Below, piece after piece: positions 9,152 to 17,696 of a DNA stretch of 64,000 bases. The stretch covers positions 124,001 through 188,000 of the forward strand of contig JACRQG010000037.1 of NCBI GenBank assembly GCA_016222805.1, in the 5' to 3' direction. The notes under the pieces are model-generated. The model had not been told where the DNA came from. It saw nothing but the letters and a program-made list of their open reading frames with translations, and searched no databases. Within the stretch, counting starts at the first letter, position 1; every line of letters starts with the position of its first letter. A program made the position numbers and the translations under genes. The stretch comes from Verrucomicrobiota bacterium (GTDB lineage Bacteria > Verrucomicrobiota > Verrucomicrobiia > Opitutales > Opitutaceae).

Positions 9152-9928
9152 GTGAAAAACCTGCCGTCGGCCGCCCGTCAGAGCCAGATCCGCCAGCGCC
9201 TGGCGGAGCGGCCGGGGGTCGCGGTGGCGGCGCTGGCCCGCGCCTTTGGCGTCAGCGAGATGACCATCCGCCGCGATCTCGCGGCCCTCGAGGCCAAGGC
9301 CCAGGTGCAGCGCACCCACGGCGGCGCGATCCTCTCGGAGCGGATGATCCTGGAGTTCGACTACCGCGAACGCCGCGAGCACAACCGCGCCGCCAAGCGC
9401 GCCATCGCCGCCGCGGCGCGGAAGCTCGTCCGCCCGGGCCAGCGCCTGATCCTCGACAACGGCACCACCACCCTCGAGCTCGCCGCCCTGCTGCAGGATG
9501 GCACCGACCTGACGGTGATCACGCCCAGCCTCGCCGTCGCCTCCGAGCTGCAGCACGCCGTCGGCGTCGAGGTCATCCTGTTGGGCGGGGCCATGCGCCG
9601 CGGCAGCCCTGATCTCACCGGGCCGGTCACCGAACACTGCCTCGAGCTCTTCTCGGCCGACCTGGCCTTCCAGGGCGCCGACGGCATCGGCGACGACGGC
9701 ACGATCTACAACACCGACCTGCGGCTGGCGCGGGTCGATCGCCTGATGCGCCGCCTGGCCACCCGCAGCTGTGTGCTCGCCGACCACTCCAAGATCGGGG
9801 TCACCGCCCTCGCCCGTTGCGGAGCCCTCACGGATGTCGACGTGTTCATCACCAGCGCCGGCGCCCCCGCAGCGACGCTGCGCCGCCTCGCCCGGCTGGG
9901 CCCGGAGATCATCGTCGCCCGGCCGTGA
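9152..9928 (+). CDS. DeoR/GlpR-family transcriptional regulator
   Basis: The protein has 258 residues from GTG 9152. It begins with the DeoR winged helix (RQSQIRQRLAERPGVAVAAL, then SEMTIRRDLAALEAKAQVQR and THGGAI). The sugar-phosphate sensing domain follows, with LILDNGTTTLELAALL, TVITPSLAVA, LGGAMRR, GADGI and ADHSKIG. These proteins usually repress carbohydrate genes until a phosphorylated sugar binds. I prefer the GTG because the HTH starts about 10 residues later. The frame is open from 9047, but that extension is translated promoter sequence and overlaps the start of the divergent gene. It is the first gene of the rightward unit and probably controls both directions through the repeats at 9091-9110. 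Confidence 0.93.
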   Translation: MKNLPSAARQSQIRQRLAERPGVAVAALARAFGVSEMTIRRDLAALEAKAQVQRTHGGAILSERMILEFDYRERREHNRAAKRAIAAAARKLVRPGQRLILDNGTTTLELAALLQDGTDLTVITPSLAVASELQHAVGVEVILLGGAMRRGSPDLTGPVTEHCLELFSADLAFQGADGIGDDGTIYNTDLRLARVDRLMRRLATRSCVLADHSKIGVTALARCGALTDVDVFITSAGAPAATLRRLARLGPEIIVARP

Positions 9929-9959
9929 GTCCCGTCCACCTCGCCCCTTTCTTCCCGCC

Positions 9960-11342
9960 ATGAGCCAAGCCACCTCCGCCTTGTCCACCCTTGAATGGGC
10001 CCGCACCGATCTGAGCCGCGTGCCGCACCTGCCGGTGCCGCCGCCCGGCCCCCTTTCCCGGGAGTATCACGATCGCTGCACGAAGTACTTCAAGGGCCTC
10101 AGCACCCAGGTGAAGCTGTTCCCGGTGTCGTTCGAGTCCGGCCGCGGCTGCACGCTGCGCGACGTCGACGGCAACGAGTACATCGACTTCTCCTCGGGCA
10201 TCTACGTGACCACGCTCGGGCATTGTCACCCGAAGATCTCCGAGGCGACGGCGAAGGCCGCGGGGCAGCTGATGAACGCCCACGACTTCACCACGCCGAT
10301 CAAGACGCAGCTGGTGGAGAAGCTCGCCGCCGTCCTCCCGGGTGACCTCAACGGCTTCCAGTTCTACGACTGCGGCACCGCCGCAGTGGAGGCGGGCATC
10401 CGCGTGCTGCGCGCCGCGACCGGCAAGCACGAGACCGTCTCCTGCTTCTACGATTTCCACGGCAAGACCTACAGCGCGGTGTCGCTCGGCCACATCCGCT
10501 CCCATGTCTACGGCGCGGTGCGGGCCCCCGGTTCGCACATGGTGCCGCGCCCCGACACCTACCGCCCGATGTGGACCAAGGCCGACGGCACGATCGACAC
10601 CGATCAGTACCTCGCCTTCTACGACCAGTACCTCGAGAAGGCCACGGTCGGCGCCGTCGCGGGCTTCGTGCTCGAGCCCATCCAGGGTTGGGGCGGCTCG
10701 GTCATGCCCCCGGACGACTTCTTCCCCAAACTGCGGAAGTTCTGCGATGCCCGGAAAATCCTGCTCATGGCCGACGAGGTGCTCACCAGCTGGGGCCGGA
10801 CCGGCCAGTGGCTCTGCACGGAGCACTGGGGCGTCGTGCCCGACGTGGTGACGATCGGCAAGGGGTTCGGCAACGGCTTCCCGGTCACCTGCGTCGCCGT
10901 GCGCGAACCCTACAAGGAGAGCTTCGAGGCCGTCTCGGCGTCGAGCAGCTACGGCGGCAATCCCATGGCCTGCGCCGCCGCGCTCGCCTCGACCGAGGTG
11001 ATCGAGGAGGAGGGCCTGCTCGAGCACGCGACCAAGCTGGGTGAAATCGCACTGGCTCGGATGCAGCGGATGAAGGCCACGCACAAGATCATTGGCGACG
11101 TCCGTGCCAAGGGCTGCCTGATGGGCATCGAACTGGTGAAGGACCGCGCCACCAAGGAGCCCTTCGACAAGGCCGGCACGCTCGTGTACCAGAAGGCGTT
11201 CCGCAAGGGCCTCGCCTGGATCCCGGCCGGCCACATTCTGCGCATGAGCCCGCCCATCGTGATGGACGAAGCCACGCTGCTCAAGGGCCTCGACCTGATC
11301 GACGAGGCCATCGGCGAGACGGCAAAGGAGCTCGGGTACTAA
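9960..11342 (+). CDS. Class-III pyridoxal-phosphate aminotransferase
   Basis: This 460-residue fold-type I enzyme shows all the class-III hallmarks: YIDFSSGIYVTTLGHCHP near the N-terminus, DCGTAAVEAGIRVLRAATG for phosphate binding, FHGKTYSAVSL, LEPIQGWGG, LMADEVLTSWGRTG with the PLP-ring aspartate, and IGKGFGNGFPVT with the probable Schiff-base lysine Lys301. The family transfers amino groups between omega-amino or amino-sugar-like donors and 2-oxo acids. The start at 9960 is 31 bp after the deoR stop; the open frame upstream of it is the shadow of deoR. In this setting (NagA, NagB-like protein, dehydrogenase) an amino sugar, a keto-inositol-like compound or its breakdown product is a reasonable substrate, but that is inference. 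Confidence 0.92.
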   Translation: MSQATSALSTLEWARTDLSRVPHLPVPPPGPLSREYHDRCTKYFKGLSTQVKLFPVSFESGRGCTLRDVDGNEYIDFSSGIYVTTLGHCHPKISEATAKAAGQLMNAHDFTTPIKTQLVEKLAAVLPGDLNGFQFYDCGTAAVEAGIRVLRAATGKHETVSCFYDFHGKTYSAVSLGHIRSHVYGAVRAPGSHMVPRPDTYRPMWTKADGTIDTDQYLAFYDQYLEKATVGAVAGFVLEPIQGWGGSVMPPDDFFPKLRKFCDARKILLMADEVLTSWGRTGQWLCTEHWGVVPDVVTIGKGFGNGFPVTCVAVREPYKESFEAVSASSSYGGNPMACAAALASTEVIEEEGLLEHATKLGEIALARMQRMKATHKIIGDVRAKGCLMGIELVKDRATKEPFDKAGTLVYQKAFRKGLAWIPAGHILRMSPPIVMDEATLLKGLDLIDEAIGETAKELGY

Positions 11343-11351
11343 TCAAGCGAT

Positions 11352-11522
11352 GGCCCACGGAACACACGGAAAACACGGAAACACCGCGGCCGGGATAACG
11401 GCGCCGACGGAGCAGCGCCCTCCGTCCCGTGTGCCCGACCTGCCTCCACAGGAACCCGCAAACAGGCTCGATGCCCGTCTGGCGACGCCTGGTTTCCGTG
11501 CCTTCCGCGTGTTCCGTGGGCC
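11352..11522. repeat. 171-bp element with 31-bp imperfect terminal inverted repeats
   Basis: The left arm (11352-11382, beginning GGCCCACGGAACACACGG) and the reverse complement of the right arm (11492-11522) agree at 28 of 31 positions. About 110 bp of GC-rich sequence lies between. The element fills nearly all of the spacer between the aminotransferase and dehydrogenase genes, ending 24 bp before the next ATG. Both arms carry a CACGGAA-like period. It contains no credible ORF, so it looks like a small non-autonomous or REP/BIME-type element. Confidence 0.75.
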
Positions 11523-11546
11523 CCATCTCAAGCCAATCGCCGTTCT

Positions 11547-12695
11547 ATGAAAACGATTCGTTTCGGCCTCATCGGCCTCGGCCTCATGGGCCGCGAAATC
11601 GCCAGCGCCGTGGCGCGCTGGTGCCATCTGGAGAATCTCGATTTCCGCCCGGAAATCACCGCGCTCTGCGACAGCGCGCCGCCGCCCGGCCGGGTGGACT
11701 GGTTCCGCCAGCACTTCCCGGGCATCCGGCAGGTGACCACCGACTATCGCGAGCTCGCCGCCAATCCCGAGGTGGATGCGGTCTATTGCGCGGTGCCGCA
11801 TTTCCTGCACGCGGAGCTGTACACGGCGATTATCGGCGGCGGCAAACACCTGCTCGGCGAAAAGCCCTTCGGGATCGATCAACCGGCCAATGCCGCCATC
11901 CTCGCCGCGCTCCGGGCGAGGCCGGACCTCGTCGTCCGCTGCTCGTCGGAGTTTCCCTTCTTTCCCGCGGTGCAGCGCCTGTTCGCCCTGGCGGAGAGTG
12001 GTGCGTTCGGCCGGATCATCGAGATCCACACGGGGTTCCTGCACTCCAGCGATCTCGACCCCGGCAAGCCCATCAACTGGAAGCGCCTCGTGCACGCCAA
12101 CGGCGCCTACGGCGCGATGGGCGATCTCGGCATGCACACCTGCCATTTCCCGTTCCGCGTGGGCTGGACGCCGCGCAATGTGCGCGCCGTGCTCTCCAAG
12201 ATCGTCCCGCAGCGCCCGGACGGCAAAGGTGGCCTCGTGCCCTGCGAAACCTGGGACAATGCCACCCTGCTCTGCGAAGCCGAGGATCGCGCCGGCACCC
12301 GCTTCCCCTGGACGATGAAGACGCACCGCATCGCCCCCGGCCAGAAGAACACCTGGTATCTCGAAGTGTACGGCACCAAGGTCTCCGCCCGCTTCTCCAC
12401 CAAAAACCCCAAGCGGCTGGATTACCTCTCCTATTCCGGGGGCGAGCAGACCTGGCAGGAGATCGATACGGGCTACGGCGGCGCCGCCTTCCGCGGCATC
12501 ACGGGCGACATCTTCGAGTTTGGATTCTCCGACTCCATCCTGCAGATGACCGCCGCGTTCTTCCACGAGATCGCCCACGGACGGCCGCTCAGCGCCGCCG
12601 CCGGTTGTGTGACTCCGGAGGAAACCGCCCTGAGCCACCGCCTGTTCACGGCCGCGCTGCGTTCGCACGAGCGCGGCACCACGGAGGTGGTATGA
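11547..12695 (+). CDS. Gfo/Idh/MocA-family NAD(P)-dependent oxidoreductase
   Basis: The protein has 382 residues. An N-terminal Rossmann fold opens with RFGLIGLGLMGREIAS, a GxGxxG dinucleotide loop. It continues with VDAVYCAVPHFLHAELYTA and LLGEKPFGID, the conserved EKP lysine motif, and GDLGMHTCHFPFRVGWTP carries the probable active-site histidine. The C-terminal half is the usual substrate-binding sheet. Members oxidise or epimerise sugars, inositols and amino sugars. It follows the aminotransferase gene after a repeat element and lies 61 bp before nagA, so all are likely to be one transcript. The length is normal and no key motif is missing. The substrate is not readable from sequence. Confidence 0.92.
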   Translation: MKTIRFGLIGLGLMGREIASAVARWCHLENLDFRPEITALCDSAPPPGRVDWFRQHFPGIRQVTTDYRELAANPEVDAVYCAVPHFLHAELYTAIIGGGKHLLGEKPFGIDQPANAAILAALRARPDLVVRCSSEFPFFPAVQRLFALAESGAFGRIIEIHTGFLHSSDLDPGKPINWKRLVHANGAYGAMGDLGMHTCHFPFRVGWTPRNVRAVLSKIVPQRPDGKGGLVPCETWDNATLLCEAEDRAGTRFPWTMKTHRIAPGQKNTWYLEVYGTKVSARFSTKNPKRLDYLSYSGGEQTWQEIDTGYGGAAFRGITGDIFEFGFSDSILQMTAAFFHEIAHGRPLSAAAGCVTPEETALSHRLFTAALRSHERGTTEVV

Positions 12696-12756
12696 CCAAG
12701 CTCCCCGGTCCCGCCCGTTCCTCCCGGAGTGCAGCCGCGCGCCTTCATCCTTCCCC

Positions 12757-13947
12757 ATGCCCACCCTGCTGATTGAGAACGTCCGGCTGGTCCGGCCCGG
12801 CCAGGGCGTAACCTCCGGCGATGTCGTGGTCCGCGGCGGCCGCATCCTGGCAGCCGGGTTCGTCCCGCGGGCCGAGGCGCAGGCGATCACGGATCGCATC
12901 CCCGGGGGAGGCCGCCTGCTCACGCCGGGCCTGATCGACGTGCACACCCACGGCGTGCGGCACAGCCTGTACGAATCCGGCCCCGAGGGGCTGATCGCCG
13001 CCGCCCGGGAACTGGGCCGTTTCGGCGTGACCTCGGTGCTGCCCACGATCGTCCCGCAGATGCGCGCAGGCTGGCTCGACCAACTGGCGGCACTTGCCGC
13101 GGCGATCCCTTCGGTGCGCGAGGTGCACATTCCGGGCCTGCACATCGAGGGCCCCTTCATGGCGGTGGGCGGCGCCGCCTGCCCGACGCTTCCCGGCGAC
13201 CTGCCCCTGCTCGAGGAAATCCTCGCCGCCGGCGCCGGGCGCATCGCCGTGATGTCGGTGAGCCCGGATACGCCAAACATCGTGCCGGTCATCCGCCGCC
13301 TGCGGGAACGCGGCATCGTGGTGTTTCTCACCCATACCCGCGCCAACGTCGCCGACACCGAAGCCTCCCTCGACGCGGGCGCGGTGCACGCCACGCACTT
13401 CTACGACGTGTTCTACGCCCCGGCGGAAACCGAACCGGGCGCCCGGCCGGTCGGCGCCGTCGAGGCCATCCTGGCGGATCCGCGGGCCAGCGTGGATTTC
13501 ATCGCCGACGGCGTGCACGTCCACCCCACCGCCATCCGCGCGGCCGTTGCGGCCAAGAGCTGGCGCGGCGTTATCCTCATCACCGATTCCAACATCGGGG
13601 CCGGCCTGCCCCCGGGGATCTACGACACGCCATGGGGCTACCCGGTCAAGGTCTCGCCCACCGACGCCGCGCGCCATGCCACCAAGGGGTTTCTCGCCGG
13701 CAGCGCCCTGACGATGGATCGGGGCATGGCCAACCTGCTGCAGTGGCTGAAGCTCCCGCCCGAACAGGTCTGGGCCATGGGCACCCTCAATCCCGCCCGC
13801 CTCCTCGGCCTCGAGCGCAAGGGGCGTCTCGAGCCCGGCGCCGACGCCGACCTCGTGCTCTGGGACGACGATCTCCAGCCCGCGCGGACCTGGCTCGGCG
13901 GCGTGCCCACGTTTGTCCGCGATTCCTCCACCTCCTCCCTCTCATGA
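12757..13947 (+). CDS. nagA: N-acetylglucosamine-6-phosphate deacetylase (NagA-like)
   Basis: This 396-residue amidohydrolase has TPGLIDVHTHG (first metal-binding strand), GLHIEGPF (metal Glu, about residue 131), a THTRAN histidine, ATHFYDVF matching the HxxNAM region, ADGVHVHP, and ITDSN with the catalytic aspartate. GTLNPARLLGLERKGRLEPGADAD occurs as separate short motifs near the C-terminus, as in other NagA proteins. NagA releases acetate from GlcNAc-6-phosphate in the cytosol, so the locus probably handles N-acetylated amino sugars. Its stop overlaps the start of the next gene by 4 bp (ATGA), implying translational coupling. GGAACP-like changes after HIEGPF suggest a divergent subgroup, so a related substrate is possible. 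Confidence 0.85.
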   Translation: MPTLLIENVRLVRPGQGVTSGDVVVRGGRILAAGFVPRAEAQAITDRIPGGGRLLTPGLIDVHTHGVRHSLYESGPEGLIAAARELGRFGVTSVLPTIVPQMRAGWLDQLAALAAAIPSVREVHIPGLHIEGPFMAVGGAACPTLPGDLPLLEEILAAGAGRIAVMSVSPDTPNIVPVIRRLRERGIVVFLTHTRANVADTEASLDAGAVHATHFYDVFYAPAETEPGARPVGAVEAILADPRASVDFIADGVHVHPTAIRAAVAAKSWRGVILITDSNIGAGLPPGIYDTPWGYPVKVSPTDAARHATKGFLAGSALTMDRGMANLLQWLKLPPEQVWAMGTLNPARLLGLERKGRLEPGADADLVLWDDDLQPARTWLGGVPTFVRDSSTSSLS

Positions 13948-14885
13948 AAGCACGTTCCTCCTTCTCCTTCGCTCCGGCTCCCTTCATCCCCTTTCGCGAC
14001 ACCAAGGCGATCGCCCGCGTCCGCGCCATCAAGCGCCGCGATCTCGCCCGGCACCGGAATCCCGACTTCCGCATCACGATCGTGCCGGATTCCGCCCTGG
14101 AGCATCTTTGGATCACGGACATGTTCTTCCGCATCTCCGACGCGATGGCGGCGGGCCGGAGGTACGTGATGATCATGCCGAATCCCTGGCCGGGCTACGC
14201 CAAGCTGGCCGCGATGCTGAACCGGGCCCGCGTCGACTGCCGGCGGCTGCACACCTTCAACATGGACGAGTACGCCGATCAGGACGGCCACATCGCGCCG
14301 GAATCCTGGGAGTTCGGCTTCGGCCACGCGTTCAAGAAGTACTTCTACGCCGAGCTCGATCCCAAGCTCCGCCCGCCGGAGAAGCAGATCGTCGTCTTCT
14401 CGGATCACAACGTGAACGACTACGGGCGCATGCTCGCCGACCTCGGCGGCGCCGACATCTGCTACAGCGGACCGGGCTGGACCGGACACCTGGCCTTCAT
14501 CGAACCGGACGCCCCGGAGTTCGCCGGCTCGCTCGAGGAGTGGAAGCGGATGGGCCCGCGGGTCTGCACCCTCAGCCCCTTCACGATTGCGCAGAACTCC
14601 CTCCACGGCTGCTTCGGGATGAGCGGCGATCTCACCGCGGTCCCGCCCAAGGCCGCCACGATCGGGCCGGCCGAGGTCATCGGCGCCAAGCACCGCATCG
14701 ACATGCACGGCATCACGGTCGACGGTTCCTTCGCCTCCTGGCAGCGCCTGACCACGCGGCTCGTGCTGCACGGCCCCGTGACCCCGCGGGTGCCGGAGTC
14801 CATCCTCCAGACCCTGCGCACCGACGTCTGGGTGACCGAGTCTCTCGCCGCCGACATCGAGCCGCGCTGGGACAAGGGCTACTGA
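13944..14885 (+). CDS. NagB-like glucosamine-6-phosphate isomerase/deaminase homologue with altered active site
   Basis: The protein has 313 residues from ATG 13944, which overlaps the nagA stop. HTFNMDEYADQDG matches the NagB base motif, with Asp108-Glu109 equivalent to E. coli Asp72-Glu73. GPGWTGHLAFIEP matches the ring-opening loop, with His182 and Glu187 equivalent to His143 and Glu148. The aspartate equivalent to Asp141 is replaced by Thr180. Compared with the classical 266-residue NagB the protein is longer, with an N-terminal extension of about 35 residues and a diverged C-terminus. The ATGA coupling to nagA suggests consecutive steps: deacetylation, then isomerisation or deamination. 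The changed residue means that deaminase activity should not be assumed. Confidence 0.82.
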   Translation: MKARSSFSFAPAPFIPFRDTKAIARVRAIKRRDLARHRNPDFRITIVPDSALEHLWITDMFFRISDAMAAGRRYVMIMPNPWPGYAKLAAMLNRARVDCRRLHTFNMDEYADQDGHIAPESWEFGFGHAFKKYFYAELDPKLRPPEKQIVVFSDHNVNDYGRMLADLGGADICYSGPGWTGHLAFIEPDAPEFAGSLEEWKRMGPRVCTLSPFTIAQNSLHGCFGMSGDLTAVPPKAATIGPAEVIGAKHRIDMHGITVDGSFASWQRLTTRLVLHGPVTPRVPESILQTLRTDVWVTESLAADIEPRWDKGY

Positions 14886-14892
14886 GGACCCC

Positions 14893-16404
14893 ATGACGCA
14901 GTTATCCCAGACCTTTACCCTGCTCGATTACGCGGTCTTCGGCGTCTACCTGCTGCTGACTGCGGCCATCGGGTTATGGTTCGTCAAGGGCCAGCGCGAC
15001 CTCAACGAGTACTTTCTGGCCGGGCGCTCCATGGGCTCGGTGATCGTCTCGATGACGATCCTCGCGGCCCTGTTCTCAGGGATCAGCTTCCTCGCGGCCC
15101 CGAGCGAGGGCTACGCCAACGGCCTGGCGTTCTTCTTCGTCAATCTCGGGTTCTTCGTCGCCACACCGCTGACCACCCTCGTGTTCCTGCGGTTCTACTA
15201 TAACTCGCGCTTTTTTACCGCGTACCAATACCTCGAGGAGCGGTTCTCGGTGCACCTGCGCACCCTGGCTTCGGCGTCGTTCATTGTCCGCGTGCTTCTG
15301 TGGCTCGCCGCCGCCACGTATGCTCCCGCGCTCGCGCTCGAACAGGTCACCGGCCTGCCCCTGTGGTTCACCATCCTCTGCACCGGCGTGGTCACGACGG
15401 TGTACACGACGTTCGGGGGAATGCGCGCCGTGATCTGGACCGATGTGATGCAGCTGATCGTGCTCTTTGGCGGCCAGCTCGCCATTGCCCTGGTGGCCGT
15501 GGCACGGATCCCCGGGGGCTGGGCTCAGGTGGTGGACCTCAGCCTGGAAGGCAATCGTCTGCACGTCAGCACCAGCCTTGATCCCACGGTGCGCATTACC
15601 GTCTGGGGCCTGATCCTCGGTGCTGCCTTCATGCATCTGGTGCAGATGGCGACCGATCAGGTTTCGGTCCAGCGCTACCTCACCGCCAGCAGCCTCAAGA
15701 CCGCACAACGGGGGCTGTGGTTGAAACTCGTGATGGTCCTGCCCGTCACGGCCGTCTTCTACGGCACCGGTCTCATCCTCTACGCCTTTTACCAGGTGCA
15801 CGGGGACCCGCTGGCCGCCGGCAAGATCGCCAAAGCCGATCAGATCCTGCCCTACTTTGTCGTGACCCAGCTGCCCCATGGTCTCCCCGGGCTCTTCATC
15901 GCCGCGATCTACGCCGCGAGCATGTCGACCATCTCCGCCGGCATCAACTCGCTGACGTCCTCCACCCTGGTCGACTTCTACCAGCGCCTGTGGCGCCGCC
16001 CGGATCTTTCGGAGGGCACCCAGCTCCGGCTCGCACGGATCCTGACCTTCTCCTACGGCGCCACCGTCATCTTCCTGGCCTTCCTCGTCGAAAAACTCGG
16101 CACGCTCCTCGAGGCCACCAACAAGGTGATCAGCCTGATCGGCGGGCCGCTGATCGGACTTTTCCTGCTCGGCATGCTCTCCGCCCGCGCCACCGCCCGC
16201 GGCGCGCTCGTTGGCTGGATCTCCGGCCTCGTGGTCACGCTGTGGATCTGCTTTGGCACCCGCGTCTCCTTCCTGTGGTACGCCTTTGTCGGCAGCGTCG
16301 TGACCATCGCGATTGGGATGATCGTGAGCCTGTTCGACCAGCGGCCGGCCGATCGGCAGCTCGACGGACTCACCTGGGCCCGGCGGCCGCCTCCTTCCGA
16401 CTAG
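14893..16404 (+). CDS. Sodium:solute symporter (SSS/SLC5 family)
   Basis: This 503-residue polytopic membrane protein has about 13 predicted helices spread over its length. It begins LLDYAVFGVYLLLTAAIGLWF, then DLNEYFLAGRSMG, a hallmark of SSS transporters after the first helix. FSGISFLAAPSEGYANG and AASMSTISAGINSLTSS carry the Ser/Thr-rich helix motifs that form the sodium site. The family couples sodium entry to uptake of sugars, sialic acid, myo-inositol or other organic solutes. Its start lies 7 bp after the NagB-like stop, in the same operon, so it most likely imports the substrate of the preceding enzymes. Confidence 0.93.
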   Translation: MTQLSQTFTLLDYAVFGVYLLLTAAIGLWFVKGQRDLNEYFLAGRSMGSVIVSMTILAALFSGISFLAAPSEGYANGLAFFFVNLGFFVATPLTTLVFLRFYYNSRFFTAYQYLEERFSVHLRTLASASFIVRVLLWLAAATYAPALALEQVTGLPLWFTILCTGVVTTVYTTFGGMRAVIWTDVMQLIVLFGGQLAIALVAVARIPGGWAQVVDLSLEGNRLHVSTSLDPTVRITVWGLILGAAFMHLVQMATDQVSVQRYLTASSLKTAQRGLWLKLVMVLPVTAVFYGTGLILYAFYQVHGDPLAAGKIAKADQILPYFVVTQLPHGLPGLFIAAIYAASMSTISAGINSLTSSTLVDFYQRLWRRPDLSEGTQLRLARILTFSYGATVIFLAFLVEKLGTLLEATNKVISLIGGPLIGLFLLGMLSARATARGALVGWISGLVVTLWICFGTRVSFLWYAFVGSVVTIAIGMIVSLFDQRPADRQLDGLTWARRPPPSD

Positions 16405-16489
16405 GCTGTGATCGATTCACCTCGCACCGCTTCGCGACGGTCTTGTGGCAGCCGGGGGCGCCGGACCCGGTCGGCACCTTTCATCTACG

Positions 16490-16550
16490 GGTCGACGCCG
16501 GCCGCAACGCGGCCGGCTACACCCCGCCTGATTTCGTCTTGGGTTGCGGC
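16490..16550. repeat. GCCGGC-hairpin repeat, copy 1
   Basis: The element consists of a GCCGGCCGC/GCGGCCGGC-type hairpin (about 16497-16518) followed by CTACA and, after a short gap, TTGGGTTGCGG. It fills part of the 222-bp spacer between the symporter and kelch genes. The same order of parts recurs at 17611-17675 and, inverted, at 24041-24116. The rest of the spacer is GC-rich with nothing recognisable. Confidence 0.55.
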
Positions 16551-16626
16551 CCTGCGCTGTGCGGAAGAATTTTCGGGATAACTGCCCCGCCCACGCCTTG
16601 GCCACCGGATAGTCCTTCTGCTCCTC

Positions 16627-17601
16627 ATGAAAGCTCTGCTCGCCTGGGTCTCCCCCCTGCTGCTCGCCACCACCGTCACCGGCGCCTCGCCTCCCACCTG
16701 GCAGCGGCTGGCGGCACTGCCCGTTGGCAACGGCGGATTTGTCGCCGCGGCGATCGACGGACGCATCGTGATCGCCGGAGGCACCACCTGGCAGGGCGAC
16801 ACCAAGCTCTGGCTCGACCGCATCTGGGCGTACGAACCCGCCCGGGATGCCTGGAGCGAGACGGGGCGCCTGCCGGTGGCCATCGCGTATCCGGCCAGCG
16901 GAGTCGCCGGGCGCACGCTTTGGTTTGCCGGCGGCAGCGGCGGCGGGGCCGCCCACCCGTCGGTCTGGAAACTGGCGTCCATCACCCAGGCGGTTGAGGC
17001 CGTGCCCTTCCGCCAGGCCTCCGTCTACGCCGTCGGCGGCGTGATCGGAGGGAAGTTCTACACCGTCGGAGGGAGCGACGACCAGGCCGCCGTCGCGCGC
17101 CTGACCAACCACCTGTTCTCCACCGACCTCACGACCGGTGCCGTCGAGCGCCTGGCGGACTATCCGGAGGCGGCGATCTCCAACGCCGGCGCCGCCGTCC
17201 TCGGCGACCGCCTCTACGTCTTTGGCGGTGGCTATTGGGACGCGGCCCGCCAGGGAGTCTTCAACCACGCCTCCGCCCACGCCTACGCGACCGCCACCGG
17301 GCGGTGGGAGAAACTGCCCTCGCTGCCCCACGCGGGACGCGGCTTTTCCGCGATTGCCCTCGATGACCGGCACATCCTCGTCGCCGGCGGGTACCGCAAT
17401 GATCAGGTCGAGTTCGTGGCGGATGCCTATCTCTTCGACACGCAGACACGCCACTACCGCCCAACGCTTCCGTTGCCCTACACCGCCATGGTCACCCTGG
17501 TGCGCGACGGCGAGTGGCTCTATTGCCTCGGCGGCGAGGATCGCAAACGCCATCGCACCGATGCCGCGTTCCGCATCCGCTATGCCGAACTCCTGCGCTG
17601 A
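16627..17601 (+). CDS. Secreted kelch-repeat protein, mutarotase (NanM)-like
   Basis: The protein has 324 residues. MKALLAWVSPLLLATTVTGA is a Sec signal peptide with likely cleavage after TGA-SP. The rest is a beta-propeller of about six kelch blades, each with a Gly-Gly pair such as IVIAGGTTW, LWFAGGSGGG, FYTVGGSDD, LYVFGGGYW, ILVAGGYRN and YCLGGEDRK. The nearest recognisable type is the periplasmic N-acetylneuraminate epimerase (NanM) and cyclically permuted mutarotase group, though kelch sequences are hard to place. It closes the amino-sugar-like unit and may equilibrate the imported sugar's anomers in the periplasm (inference). The hairpin repeat at 17611 follows its stop. Confidence 0.8.
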   Translation: MKALLAWVSPLLLATTVTGASPPTWQRLAALPVGNGGFVAAAIDGRIVIAGGTTWQGDTKLWLDRIWAYEPARDAWSETGRLPVAIAYPASGVAGRTLWFAGGSGGGAAHPSVWKLASITQAVEAVPFRQASVYAVGGVIGGKFYTVGGSDDQAAVARLTNHLFSTDLTTGAVERLADYPEAAISNAGAAVLGDRLYVFGGGYWDAARQGVFNHASAHAYATATGRWEKLPSLPHAGRGFSAIALDDRHILVAGGYRNDQVEFVADAYLFDTQTRHYRPTLPLPYTAMVTLVRDGEWLYCLGGEDRKRHRTDAAFRIRYAELLR

Positions 17602-17610
17602 GCCCGACAG

Positions 17611-17675
17611 TCGGCGCCGGCCTCACCGAGGCCGGCTACATTCGGCGCTCTCTTGTCGTTGGTTGCGAACCTGGG
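17611..17675. repeat. GCCGGC-hairpin repeat, copy 2, between convergent genes
   Basis: GCCGGCCTC (17616-17624) pairs with GAGGCCGGC (17628-17636) across a 3-base loop, followed by TACA and TTGGTTGCG. It occupies most of the 95-bp gap between the convergent kelch and GH10-like genes. There is no T tract, but so stable a hairpin may still act as a bidirectional transcription barrier. Confidence 0.6.
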
Positions 17676-17696
17676 TGGCGTGGGGAGGAATGCGGA

